Source: Oscillospiraceae bacterium (GTDB taxonomy: Bacteria; Bacillota; Clostridia; Oscillospirales; Ruminococcaceae). From it: DNA of 64,000 bases. A program made the position numbers and the translations under genes. The notes beneath the pieces are model-generated. The model was not told where the DNA came from and did no database searches. It saw only the letters and a list, made by a program, of their open reading frames with translations. The stretch lies in assembly GCA_017545185.1 (NCBI GenBank), contig JAFWQJ010000010.1, positions 1-64,000 on the forward strand. The letters run 5' to 3'. Shown in pieces: positions 17,594 to 25,358 of the stretch (the first letter of the stretch is position 1; each line of letters opens with the position of its first letter).

Positions 17594-19147
17594 TCAGGTA
17601 TTCGGTGCATACGCAAACGCCTGTGCATCCAGCCAGTATTCATAAAGGATGCACGCCATTGCAGTATTTTTCGGGTCGCCGCCGTCGTTCGCCAGTGCGC
17701 GCCAGCACCAGGAAAGCGGGGTGAAGCGGTAGAGAACATCGTTGTATCTCACAACAGGAGACCCGTCCAGACTCAGCGGTGAATAATGCTTGATCTCAAA
17801 GCAGGCTCTTCCGTCCTTACCCGCAATCGCTCTGCCGTTGGAGGACTGATCGCCGACCTGCAGACCGTTGATATAGAGACGAAGATTCATGCTGGAATTG
17901 AGCACCAGAGAGAGCGTCGCTTCACTCGATGAAAATTCAGGTTCAATTGTCTTGTTTTTCTCCTCCTGCATAATTTGCAGCTCGCCGAGCGTGTGCACCG
18001 GAACATTGATGCCGCTCATATCGCCGTTTCCGAAATATGCCTTTGCGACCTGACCGTAAATGCGCGTCGCACTGACCAGCTTCTCAAATGCGTTTTTCTT
18101 TTCCGGGCTCCAGTTCTCCTCCGGCTTCGCATTGTCCAGATAATCGTTGATGGAATATGTGACCGTATCCATGTGATGCCATTCGCCGCTGATCCTTCTG
18201 TAAAGGTCAGCCTTGATCGGTTCATCCATGTGATCCGCAGAAATATTTGTTCTTGCGAAGGAGCCCTCCGGCTTGGCATAGAACCGGATCTCATCACCGG
18301 CTTCCGCGCATTTGCCGGTGAAAACGACCATGACGTCATTCCAGCTGTCTGCCGCAGTCATGCTGACATAGAATTTCAGCATGAGATCATACGTCAGGTC
18401 AATAGAAACGCCCGTGAACGGTGCGGTGAAGTATCCGGCCCTGTCTGCCGTGTCGATGCAGGCAAGGGTCTTGTCCGTCTTTGCAGCGTCGTAAACAGTG
18501 CCCTTTCCTCCGGTCAGTGCCGTGCAGCCGAGAAACATATTCGTCGACAGCACCACAGCATCCGAATTCCACATTTCGGAAGCACTGATCGTTTTCAGCT
18601 TGACGCATCCTTCAAACATGCCGTAATACACGGGCGGAATATCAACGCCCTCGATCAACGGCACATCCGTCTCCGAATCGCTCATATACAATACATTCGA
18701 GGTATCAAAGCTGGTCAGATCAAGCACTGTCAGTTCCTTACAGCCATAGAACATGCCGCCCATATCCGTGACATCCGAGGTATCCAGCGTGGTGATGTTC
18801 AGCTGTGCCAGATTGACACATTCTCTGAACATGCCGCATGTATTCGTAACAGCGGAGGAATCTGCCAGGGAAAGGTCAATGCTTTCCGCACAGAAATAAA
18901 TAAACAGTCCCGAACAATCCTCCGGCAGAACAGCGCCGGGTTCACAGACGACCTTTGTCACGCGGGTGTCCTCTGCATAAGCGTGTACCTCATTGAAGGT
19001 CACATTCCCGCTCAGCGTCAGCGTACCGGTCTCCTCGTCCAGCGATGCATCCGCACTTGCCGAGAGCGACGCGCCCGCGCAGCAGACCGCCGCACCGAAC
19101 ACGGCTGCAGCTGTTGTTTTGATCCATTTCTTCGTTTGTTTCTTCAT
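17594..19147 (-). CDS. Secreted BspA-type leucine-rich (DUF285) surface protein
   Basis: A 517-residue exported protein with a signal peptide (1 to about 32). An N-terminal DUF285/BspA-like repeat region (about 85-240) contains TLDTSDVTDMGGMFYGC and SFDTSNV units. An unassigned region of about 270 residues follows. DUF285 repeats are common in secreted proteins of gut bacteria and are thought to mediate adhesion. No dockerin or anchor is visible, so it may be released or held non-covalently. The start is the ATG at 19147 after AAAAGGAG; the longer frame to 19267 overlaps the promoter. The untranslated leader contains a strong hairpin. Confidence 0.82.
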   Translation of the reverse strand: MKKQTKKWIKTTAAAVFGAAVCCAGASLSASADASLDEETGTLTLSGNVTFNEVHAYAEDTRVTKVVCEPGAVLPEDCSGLFIYFCAESIDLSLADSSAVTNTCGMFRECVNLAQLNITTLDTSDVTDMGGMFYGCKELTVLDLTSFDTSNVLYMSDSETDVPLIEGVDIPPVYYGMFEGCVKLKTISASEMWNSDAVVLSTNMFLGCTALTGGKGTVYDAAKTDKTLACIDTADRAGYFTAPFTGVSIDLTYDLMLKFYVSMTAADSWNDVMVVFTGKCAEAGDEIRFYAKPEGSFARTNISADHMDEPIKADLYRRISGEWHHMDTVTYSINDYLDNAKPEENWSPEKKNAFEKLVSATRIYGQVAKAYFGNGDMSGINVPVHTLGELQIMQEEKNKTIEPEFSSSEATLSLVLNSSMNLRLYINGLQVGDQSSNGRAIAGKDGRACFEIKHYSPLSLDGSPVVRYNDVLYRFTPLSWCWRALANDGGDPKNTAMACILYEYWLDAQAFAYAPNT

Positions 19148-19174
19148 CCAGAATTCTCCTTTTCGTGCAAAATT

Positions 19175-19215
19175 GCAAGGCACATGCCGCCCGCCGGGAG
19201 CGACATGCGCCTTGC
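19175..19215 (-). promoter_or_regulatory. Strong hairpin in the 5' leader of the BspA-like gene
   Basis: Twelve-base arms (GCAAGGCACATG and its complement with one G:U pair), extended by inner pairs around a GC-rich loop, lie between the transcription start and the ribosome binding site. There is no T tract, so it is more likely an mRNA-stability or translational element than a terminator. Confidence 0.6.
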
Positions 19216-19257
19216 CTGCAGTATGCGTCAGCATCACGCTGACCGCAATATGCTTAC

Positions 19258-19286
19258 AGTATAACACGAATAGTCCGGAATGTCAA
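19258..19286 (-). promoter_or_regulatory. Promoter of the BspA-like gene
   Basis: On the minus strand, TTGACA (19286-19281) and TATACT (19263-19258) have a 17-bp spacer, about 110 bp upstream of the start codon. Confidence 0.8.
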
Positions 19287-19330
19287 GATAATTCTAATGC
19301 AGCAGCATTATTTTACTGATTATGCTTTTG

Positions 19331-19534
19331 GAGAGACTTCCGGCGTGGCGCGGAGCCCGCGCTGGCAATTCCTAAAGCCCGTGGGGAGCATTAAAAGGTT
19401 TCCGCTGTATATGCGGCGGGCTTCAGCACTGGGAGAAGTAACGCCACAGAAGCCGCTTTAGCGGCGTATGTTTGGATTGTTGGGAGAACTTCGCTCACCG
19501 CCCCCGGAGGGAAACGCCAGCCCGGGCTCCGGGC
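19331..19534 (+). repeat. Dispersed palindromic repeat, copy 1
   Basis: A GC-rich repeat of roughly 160-200 bp. The core at 19431-19470 reads GGGAGAAGTAACGCC... AGAAGCCGC-TTTA-GCGGCGT. Flanks are GGGGAGCATTAAAAGGTTTCC upstream and CCCCCGGAGGGAAACGCC downstream. It matches the reverse complement of the copy at 24636-24812 over nearly its whole length. It abuts the DAHP-synthase stop codon, and its GCCCGGAGCCCGGGC end may act as that gene's terminator. Confidence 0.8.
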
Positions 19535-20566
19535 TTAGAGCATCTCTGCGAGTTCAAGGATCAGCCGCTCGGACTTCTCCCAGCCGAGGCACGGGTCGGT
19601 GATTGACTTGCCGTAGCAGCCGCCGTCCACTTTCTGTGCGCCGTCCTCGATGTAGCTTTCGATCATGAAGCCCTTGACCAGCTTCTTGATATCGTTGTTA
19701 TAGCGGCGGGCGCTGAGCACCTCCTTGCAGATGCGGGGCTGCTCCAGCGGATTCTTGCCGGAATTCGCATGGTTCGTGTCGATGATCGCCGCCGGATTCG
19801 CAAAGCTGCCCGCTGCATAAAGCTCCGCAAGATGCACCAGATCCTCATAGTGGTAATTCGGCAGAGACTGCCCGTGCTTGTTCATATAGCCGCGCAGGAT
19901 CGCGTGCGCAAGCGGATTGCCGGTCGAATGCACCGCCCAGCCGCGGTAGATGAAGCTGTGTCCCTGCTGTGCCGCGGTGATCGCGTTCATCATGACGGAG
20001 AGATCGCCCGAGGTCGGGTTCTTCATGCCGACCGGGATCGGCAGGCCGCTGGAAACGAGCCGGTGCTCCTGATTCTCCACAGAGCGCGCACCGACCGCAA
20101 CATAAGCCAGCAGGTCGTCCAGATAACGGTGGTTTTCGGGATAGAGCATCTCATCCGCGCAGGAGAAGCCGGTCTCCTTCAGTGCGCGCATGTGCAGCTC
20201 ACGGGTCGCGATGATGCCCTTGAACACATCGGGCTTCGCGTTCGGGTCGGGCTGATGCAGCAGTCCCTTATAGCCTGCGCCGGTCGTGCGCGGCTTGTTC
20301 GTGTAAATGCGCGGGATGATGAAGATCTCGTCCTTGACCTCCTCCTGCACTTTGCGCAGGCGGCTGATGTAATCCAGCACAGCGTCCGGGTTATCCGCAG
20401 AGCACGGCCCGATAATGAGGATCAGCTTGTCCTCCTCCCCGGCAAAGATCTTCCGGATCTCCTCCGCCCGGTCAGCGACGATCTGCTCCATTTCCTTCGT
20501 GACCGGATACATCTCCTTCGTATCCTTCGGAATGGTCAGCTTGCGTTCAAATTCCATGTTCATCAT
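19535..20566 (-). CDS. 3-deoxy-7-phosphoheptulonate (DAHP) synthase, class I
   Basis: First enzyme of the shikimate pathway: phosphoenolpyruvate plus erythrose 4-phosphate gives DAHP for aromatic amino acids. The 343-residue protein is the AroF/G/H-type (microbial class I). Landmarks are IGPCSADNPDAVLDYI near residue 52, IPRIYTNKPRTT near 83, a GMKNPTSGD motif and the metal-ligand segment IDTNHANSGKNP. The start is the ATG at 20566, with AAAGGAG 11 bases upstream. Upstream in-frame codons lie within the promoter and the neighbouring gene. Which feedback type it is (Phe, Tyr or Trp sensitive) cannot be told here. Confidence 0.94.
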   Translation of the reverse strand: MMNMEFERKLTIPKDTKEMYPVTKEMEQIVADRAEEIRKIFAGEEDKLILIIGPCSADNPDAVLDYISRLRKVQEEVKDEIFIIPRIYTNKPRTTGAGYKGLLHQPDPNAKPDVFKGIIATRELHMRALKETGFSCADEMLYPENHRYLDDLLAYVAVGARSVENQEHRLVSSGLPIPVGMKNPTSGDLSVMMNAITAAQQGHSFIYRGWAVHSTGNPLAHAILRGYMNKHGQSLPNYHYEDLVHLAELYAAGSFANPAAIIDTNHANSGKNPLEQPRICKEVLSARRYNNDIKKLVKGFMIESYIEDGAQKVDGGCYGKSITDPCLGWEKSERLILELAEML

Positions 20567-20633
20567 AATAATTCCGGCTCCTTTACCCGTAAAAATACAA
20601 TCTTCGTCGCGTCCTCTGCCGTCGCTGTCACTT

Positions 20634-20662
20634 ATTATACCGCATTTTCTCCGGAATGTCAA
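20634..20662 (-). promoter_or_regulatory. Promoter of the DAHP synthase gene
   Basis: On the minus strand, TTGACA (20662-20657) and TATAAT (20639-20634) are perfect consensus with a 17-bp spacer. Confidence 0.82.
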
Positions 20663-20690
20663 CCCTTTAACGCATAAAAGTACTAAATTT

Positions 20691-21935
20691 TTATGGGTCT
20701 GTGCCGTAGAGCGTTCCGTCAAAATACTGCAGATACAGCAGCGCCATGCCGTCATAGTTATGCTCCTGCAATATCGCCGCCTGAGTTTTCCAGCCTGTAT
20801 CCGCGATCTGACCGATCGTTTCATCAACAGCCGGCAGACTGTCGATCGGGTGCGGCTCCGCCTTATAAAGCTCCTGTGTGACCCCGTCAGACTGCATCAC
20901 CAGCGAATTGACCCGCGACGAAAAATAAGGCCGCTCGGGGAGAAGCTCCCGCAGTGCCGCTACATATTCCCGGAGGCTTTCCTTGAATCCCGGGTCACGG
21001 AACTTCAGTCCCTCCGGCATCGGCTTCAGTTTTCCGGCTGCCTCCAGATCGGCCGCAGCCGCGTCCTGTGCCGTCATCATCGCAATGCTCATGTATTCTT
21101 CGATCGCAAGATACCCCGCCAGCTGCAGATACGGGTCATCGCTCCGGATCATCGCCAGCGTGCTGATGAACTCCGCTTCGCTCTCGCGGTAAAAGCCCTT
21201 GTGATGCGTCATTTCATGCGCATCCAGCACCGGCTGATACAGCGGCGAACAGGAATATTTGCTGTGGACGGTCTCCAGCGTATATTCCGTGGTATAGCCG
21301 CCGATACTCATGCGTTTCAGAATATCCGGCCAAAGCGAATCCTTGACCGGCGGGTAATATCCCCGCAGCCGCGGATATTCCGGCTCCAGCACCCGCAGCG
21401 CATCCATGGCGCGCGCTTCCAGTTCCTCGCCGGACGGGAAATCCGCAAGGCCGTCCGCATTCAGCGGGATCGCCTCCGCCGCCGCATCGCCGCAGTTTAC
21501 AATGTATTCCGTTGCCGCATAGACCTCGTCATAGGAAAACTGCGTCCGCCTGCTTCTGTCCAGAATGGACGTACAGCGCACCGGAATCAGATAGTGAAGG
21601 GTGGAGATCAGCAGCATGACGTTCAGCACGGCCGATACGGTTTTCCACAGCCTGCCGCAGTATTTCCGGAAGCCCTGCTTTTTCCGCAGGAACGGCAGAA
21701 GAAGCAGGGAGATCACGGCCGTCAGCAGAATCAGTCCGCCGAGCAGCCCGAACACCTCACCGAGCGCAAACGGCAGCGGTGCCGTCAGTTTTCCCCATGC
21801 ATCCGCGAGATGCGGATAAACACGGTCGGTGTACCGGTCGCAGAACTTCTTTGAACATGCGATCAGGTTCAGCACAGCACTGATCCCGAGCAGAATCAGC
21901 ATCCCGCAGAGATATTTCGGGCGTTGCTGTTTCAT
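20691..21935 (-). CDS. DUF3810-family membrane protein with HExxH motif
   Basis: A 414-residue protein with three N-terminal membrane segments (about 8-27, 58-82 and 100-120) and a large extracytoplasmic domain. DAHEMTHHKGF (near residue 240) contains an HExxH zinc-protease signature, followed about ten residues on by a possible third ligand in ESEAEF. The motif suggests a membrane-bound metallopeptidase, but no substrate is known. It is paralogous to the upstream gene (shared YYPPVK, DAHE, HPID and NYDG segments), which begins the two-gene unit. Confidence 0.8.
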   Translation of the reverse strand: MKQQRPKYLCGMLILLGISAVLNLIACSKKFCDRYTDRVYPHLADAWGKLTAPLPFALGEVFGLLGGLILLTAVISLLLLPFLRKKQGFRKYCGRLWKTVSAVLNVMLLISTLHYLIPVRCTSILDRSRRTQFSYDEVYAATEYIVNCGDAAAEAIPLNADGLADFPSGEELEARAMDALRVLEPEYPRLRGYYPPVKDSLWPDILKRMSIGGYTTEYTLETVHSKYSCSPLYQPVLDAHEMTHHKGFYRESEAEFISTLAMIRSDDPYLQLAGYLAIEEYMSIAMMTAQDAAAADLEAAGKLKPMPEGLKFRDPGFKESLREYVAALRELLPERPYFSSRVNSLVMQSDGVTQELYKAEPHPIDSLPAVDETIGQIADTGWKTQAAILQEHNYDGMALLYLQYFDGTLYGTDP

Positions 21936-21977
21936 TGTATTTTGTGTCCTTTCAGCGTTTGATAGAATGTGTGTACA

Positions 21978-23213
21978 TCAGTAGAGTTTTCCGTCAAAGT
22001 ATTGCAGCAGCAGGAGCGTCACGCCGTCGTAGGAATTTTCCTGCAGGATATTGCCCTGCGTTTCCCAGCCGGTATCGGCCGTTTCCTGAATGACCTCCTG
22101 CACGGCGGGCATTTCGTCGATCGGGTGGGAATCTTCGTTATAGACCTCGCGCTCGATCTGATAGGCACTGTCCATGATCTGTCCGGCACGTTCGCTCAGC
22201 TGCGGCTCCTCCCCGCAGATCTCAACCAGAATGCGGTAACGCTCCATTGCAGCCGCAATATATTCCTCTTTTGTCATGCCGTCCCGGAACGCCGGCAGCT
22301 GCAGCCTGCCCTCGGCCTCCATGTTCGTCAGCAGCTCGTCCTGCGCTGTCAGATAGCCGTCATACACATACCGGTACATATCCCAGAAGCCGCTGAACCG
22401 CAGGAACGGGTCATCCGACTGCGAAAGCGCCAGCTCGCTGAGAAAATTCGCCTCATTCTCCTTGTAATAGCCCTTGTGATGCGAAAGCTCATGCGCATCC
22501 AGGATCGGCAGATAGGTCGGCGTGAGATACTTGTTCCGCGTCGGCTCCATGGTGTAGATGTAATTATAGCCGCCGATGCCCATGCGTTCGAGGATATCGG
22601 AGCAGAGCGCGGTCTTGACCGGCGGATAATAGCCGTTCAGCCGCGGGAAGTCTCCGGAGAGCCCCTGCATCGCCGCCGCGATCTTCGGCATGATCCCGGA
22701 TTCGGTCGGGAAATCGACCTTGCCGTCCGCCGTGATCTCAATTTCCTCCGCAGCGGCATTGACGCCGTTTGCCGCATAGACCGTCAGGGCGCGGATCTCC
22801 TCAAAGGTGAACGATGTCCGTTTCCCGGGATCCCCCTGCCCCAGCACCGTGCCGCGGAACGGGATCACCCAGAAAAAGGTATACACGAACACGACGCAGA
22901 TCAGCGTCATCAGGAAGGTTTTGTAATAACCGCGGCAGAAGCGGCGGTAGCCCGGTTTCTTCCGCAGGAACAGCAGCAAAATCAGGAACAGCACCGCAAG
23001 CAGCACCAGCAGCACGCCGAGATACATCAGCAGCTCCCCGACGGCGACCGGCACCGGCGCGGTCAGACGGCTGATGCCGCCCTCGATCAGGCAGTAGATG
23101 TGATCGGTGTACCAGTCGCAGAACTTCGGGATGCAGCCCGCCAGATTGCCTGCCGCGCTGAGCAGCAGCAGGGTCAGCAGGATTTTCCGGTATTTCTGTT
23201 TGCGTGTTTCCAT
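21978..23213 (-). CDS. DUF3810-family membrane protein with HExxH motif (paralogue)
   Basis: A 411-residue paralogue of the neighbouring downstream gene with the same plan: three N-terminal membrane helices, then a domain with DAHELSHHKGYYKENEANF, an HExxH zinc-binding signature plus downstream Glu. Both proteins end in a QxNIL/AIL-Q-E-x-x-Y/N-YDG block and a similar LLLQYFDG-x-LY tail. It is transcribed first, from the consensus promoter at 23244-23272. Tandem duplication with retained metal ligands suggests both copies are functional, perhaps with different targets. Confidence 0.8.
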   Translation of the reverse strand: METRKQKYRKILLTLLLLSAAGNLAGCIPKFCDWYTDHIYCLIEGGISRLTAPVPVAVGELLMYLGVLLVLLAVLFLILLLFLRKKPGYRRFCRGYYKTFLMTLICVVFVYTFFWVIPFRGTVLGQGDPGKRTSFTFEEIRALTVYAANGVNAAAEEIEITADGKVDFPTESGIMPKIAAAMQGLSGDFPRLNGYYPPVKTALCSDILERMGIGGYNYIYTMEPTRNKYLTPTYLPILDAHELSHHKGYYKENEANFLSELALSQSDDPFLRFSGFWDMYRYVYDGYLTAQDELLTNMEAEGRLQLPAFRDGMTKEEYIAAAMERYRILVEICGEEPQLSERAGQIMDSAYQIEREVYNEDSHPIDEMPAVQEVIQETADTGWETQGNILQENSYDGVTLLLLQYFDGKLY

Positions 23214-23243
23214 GCGGTTTCGCCGCCTTTCCCCTTTTTTCTT

Positions 23244-23272
23244 ATTATATCAGCAATCCCCTCCCCTGTCAA
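23244..23272 (-). promoter_or_regulatory. Promoter of the DUF3810 gene pair
   Basis: On the minus strand, TTGACA (23272-23267) and TATAAT (23249-23244) have a 17-bp spacer. The dispersed repeat copy 2 begins directly upstream of the -35 box. Confidence 0.8.
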
Positions 23273-23435
23273 GGTCGGCAGGGCCGACAGCCGTTTTCCT
23301 GCGGGGCAGCCCCCGCTGGCGATTTCCTCCGGGGACGGTTGGCGAAGCTCCCCCAACAATCGAAGCATACGCCGCTGATCGCGGCTTCTGTCAGGCAACT
23401 TCTCCCCACACTGAAGCGCGCCGCGCAAGGTATCA
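23273..23435 (-). repeat. Dispersed palindromic repeat, copy 2
   Basis: Same family as 19331-19534, in reverse orientation. The core lies at 23369-23408 (ACGCCGC-TGATC-GCGGCTTCT then AACTTCTCCCC). A GGTCGGCAGGGCCGAC hairpin and CCCGCTGGCGATTTCCTCCGG lie at its outer end. It runs into the left inverted repeat of the ATPase cassette. Confidence 0.78.
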
Positions 23436-23498
23436 TGCCAAGATATCATCCGTATAAACATGATATCTTGAAATCTTGATATGTTAAACTGTACAAAG
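23424..23498 (+). repeat. Left inverted repeat of the ATPase cassette
   Basis: It runs from CGCGCAAGGTATCATGCC to TTAAACTGTACAAAG and is the reverse complement of 24861-24938 with few mismatches. The inner hairpin AAGATATCAT/ATGATATCTT lies at about 23440-23469. Confidence 0.85.
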
Positions 23499-23547
23499 CA
23501 GAACGCTTGCCGATGCCGTTTCTTTGTGCATCTCTCTGATCTTGTCC

Positions 23548-23575
23548 AAAAGTTGCATCAGAACGTACAACTTTT
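23548..23575 (+). promoter_or_regulatory. Hairpin upstream of the ATPase gene
   Basis: AAAAGTTG (23548-23555) pairs with CAACTTTT (23568-23575) across a 12-nt loop, about 55 bp before the start codon. It could be an operator or an mRNA leader element. No clear -35/-10 pair was found for this gene. Confidence 0.4.
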
Positions 23576-23629
23576 CCGGATTTCTGCACGCTTTACGGAA
23601 GCATTCCGCCCGATGTGAAAGGAGCATTT

Positions 23630-24679
23630 ATGCAGAATCCTGAAATCAAACTGCCGACCACCCGCGTGATCCTGCTGGATCAGATCACCGCCGCACAGAC
23701 CGAATGGCTCTGGTATCCGTACATCCCGCTCGGCAAGGTCACCATGATGCAGGGCGACCCGGGAGAGGGAAAATCCTCCATTGCGCTGCGTCTGGCCTCT
23801 GCCGTGTCCCGCGGCACAGATATCACCGATCTGCGCAAAACCGTAACGAATCCGGATTATGTGATCTATCTGAACGCCGGGGACGGCCTTGCCGACACGA
23901 TCAAGCCCCGGCTGGAACGCGCAAACGCTGACTGCAGCATGATCTGCAGCATGGAGGATACGGAGTTCCCGCTGACAGCCAAGGACGGCCGGCTGGAATC
24001 CTTGATGCAGCAGCTGAAGCCGCGCCTTGTGATCCTCGATCCGCTGCAGGCGTATTTCGGGGACGATGTGGATATGCACCGTGCCAATGAGGTGCGCCCG
24101 GTCATGAGCTATCTGGCAAAGCTTGCAGAGGAATATCACGCAGCGATCCTGCTGATCGGCCACATGAACAAGATGCAGGGCGGCAAATCCCTTTACCGCG
24201 GGCTCGGCAGCATTGACCTGACAGCGGCCGCCCGGAGCGTTCTGCTGGTCACAAGAGACCCGGCCGATCCGCAGAACCGCGTCATCATGCAGATCAAGAA
24301 CAGCCTTGCGCCGGAGGGCGATCCGGTCGCATTCCGGTTCGGTGACGATGCGGGAATGACGTATCTCGGCGCTTATGAGCTGAAGCTGGAGGAGGCGCTC
24401 AATGCAGAGCGTCAGCATACGACCAAACAGGAAAAGGCCGAGGCTCTGCTGCTGGAATGGCTGGATAAGGAGCATCCGCTCTATATCCGGGATATGTATC
24501 CGATCGCGGACAGTGAAGGGATTTCCAAGCAGGCGCTGCAGAGGGCAAAGCAGAATCTGCGTCTTGTCAGTGAAAAAACAGAAAGGGGCTGGGTCTGGAA
24601 AAAGCCGGATCATACCCCGCCCCGTTATGATACGGTTTGCGGGGCAGCCCCCGCGGGCGTTTCCCTCCGGGGGCGGTGA
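23630..24679 (+). CDS. RecA-superfamily (RepA/AAA_25-like) ATPase
   Basis: A 349-residue cytoplasmic P-loop ATPase of the type found in plasmid and phage replication modules (RepA hexameric-helicase-like). Walker A GDPGEGKSS lies near residue 43 and Walker B RLVILDPLQAYFG near 133. The sensor-like segments LLIGHMNKMQGGKSLYRGLG and TAAARSVLLVTRD follow. A C-terminal helical domain (about 255-330) looks like a small winged-helix or primase-associated tail. The start is the ATG at 23630 after AAAGGAG. The last 15 or so residues are encoded by the dispersed repeat copy 3, so the native C-terminus may have been replaced. Confidence 0.82.
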   Translation: MQNPEIKLPTTRVILLDQITAAQTEWLWYPYIPLGKVTMMQGDPGEGKSSIALRLASAVSRGTDITDLRKTVTNPDYVIYLNAGDGLADTIKPRLERANADCSMICSMEDTEFPLTAKDGRLESLMQQLKPRLVILDPLQAYFGDDVDMHRANEVRPVMSYLAKLAEEYHAAILLIGHMNKMQGGKSLYRGLGSIDLTAAARSVLLVTRDPADPQNRVIMQIKNSLAPEGDPVAFRFGDDAGMTYLGAYELKLEEALNAERQHTTKQEKAEALLLEWLDKEHPLYIRDMYPIADSEGISKQALQRAKQNLRLVSEKTERGWVWKKPDHTPPRYDTVCGAAPAGVSLRGR

Positions 24680-24812
24680 GCGGTACTCTCCCAATATTCG
24701 CGGTACACGCCGCTGATCGCGGCTTCTGATAGGTTACTGCTCCCAATAACTAAAGCCCGCCGCATATACAGCGGAAACCTTTAATGCTCCCCAATACCGG
24801 ATAAGTCATTGA
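24636..24812 (-). repeat. Dispersed palindromic repeat, copy 3
   Basis: The longest reverse-orientation copy. It runs from CGGGGCAGCCCCCGCGGG through CCTCCGGGGGCGGTGAGCGG, the core ACGCCGC-TGATC-GCGGCTTCTG (about 24706-24745) and GCCCGCCGCATATACAGCGG to TTAATGCTCCCC. Its first part is read as the C-terminal codons of the ATPase gene. It matches copy 1 over about 150 bp. Confidence 0.8.
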
Positions 24813-24860
24813 ATACAAATCATGGTGTTCGGCAATATACACAAAGGAAAGCACATCTCT

Positions 24861-24938
24861 TTGTACAGTTTAACATATCAAGGCATCAAGATATCATGTT
24901 TATACGGATGATATCTTGGCATGATGCCTTGCCCGGCG
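24861..24938 (-). repeat. Right inverted repeat of the ATPase cassette
   Basis: It runs from CTTTGTACAGTTTAACATATC to CATGATGCCTTGCCCGGCG, the reverse complement of 23424-23498. In this copy the hairpin extends further, because CAAGGCATC and GATGCCTTG also pair. Confidence 0.85.
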
Positions 24939-24987
24939 TTTTCCGTTATTCACTCTGCACGATTTCCTTTTTTTCTTATCTCTCCCA

Positions 24988-25016
24988 TTGCAATTCCGCG
25001 CGTTTTATGCTATAAT
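24988..25016 (+). promoter_or_regulatory. Promoter of the ACT/UPF0210/GH3 unit
   Basis: TTGCAA (24988-24993) and TATAAT (25011-25016) have a 17-bp spacer, about 60 bp upstream of the ACT-protein start. Confidence 0.65.
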
Positions 25017-25076
25017 ATAGTACAGTGTACATCCGTACAGGAAACAATTACCGGTTCTAACAAGGAGGCAACCGTT

Positions 25077-25346
25077 ATGAAAGCTGTTATCACCGTCATC
25101 GGTCACGATACCGTCGGTATCCTGCACAAGGTCAGCGGCATCTGCGCTGAGCGGAACGCCAATGTCATCGAGGTCACGCAGAGCGTTCTGCAGGATCTGT
25201 TTGCCATGTTCATGCTCGTCGATATCCGCAGCCTGAGCTGCGAATTTTCGGAGCTCTCCGCTGCACTCACGCAGCTCGGCAAGGAGCTCGGACTGTCCAT
25301 CCATGTCATGCATGAGGACATCTTCAACTCCATGCACCGCATTTGA
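25077..25346 (+). CDS. ACT-domain protein, UPF0237 family
   Basis: An 89-residue protein consisting of one ACT domain (VITVIGHDTVGILHKVSGICAERNANV pattern, described here by its start and key Gly residues), a small-molecule-binding fold usually sensing amino acids. AAGGAGG precedes the ATG. It is followed after 12 bp by a UPF0210 gene; UPF0237 and UPF0210 proteins are a conserved neighbour pair in Firmicutes, so they probably act together, with the ACT protein as sensor or regulator. No biochemical role is established that I know of. Confidence 0.9.
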   Translation: MKAVITVIGHDTVGILHKVSGICAERNANVIEVTQSVLQDLFAMFMLVDIRSLSCEFSELSAALTQLGKELGLSIHVMHEDIFNSMHRI

Positions 25347-25358
25347 TTGGAGGCCGCT

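Larger units (their letters stand above)
23424..24938. mobile_element. Candidate inverted-repeat-bounded cassette carrying a RepA/RecA-like ATPase gene
   Basis: Segments of about 77 bp at 23424-23498 and 24861-24938 are near-identical inverted repeats (mismatches only near one end and in one 4-5 base patch). They enclose one ATPase gene. Each repeat contains its own internal hairpin (AAGATATCAT, 10-nt loop, ATGATATCTT) and several iteron-like AAGATATC/TTGATATG words. No transposase, integrase or target-site duplication was seen. The cassette could be a non-autonomous mobile unit, a decayed plasmid or phage replication module, or a chromosomal locus with regulatory hairpins. Confidence 0.45.

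Noticed and set aside
20567..20827. 87-residue N-terminal extension of DAHP synthase
   Set aside because: It would run through the perfect promoter at 20634-20662 and into the neighbouring gene, and has no ribosome binding site.
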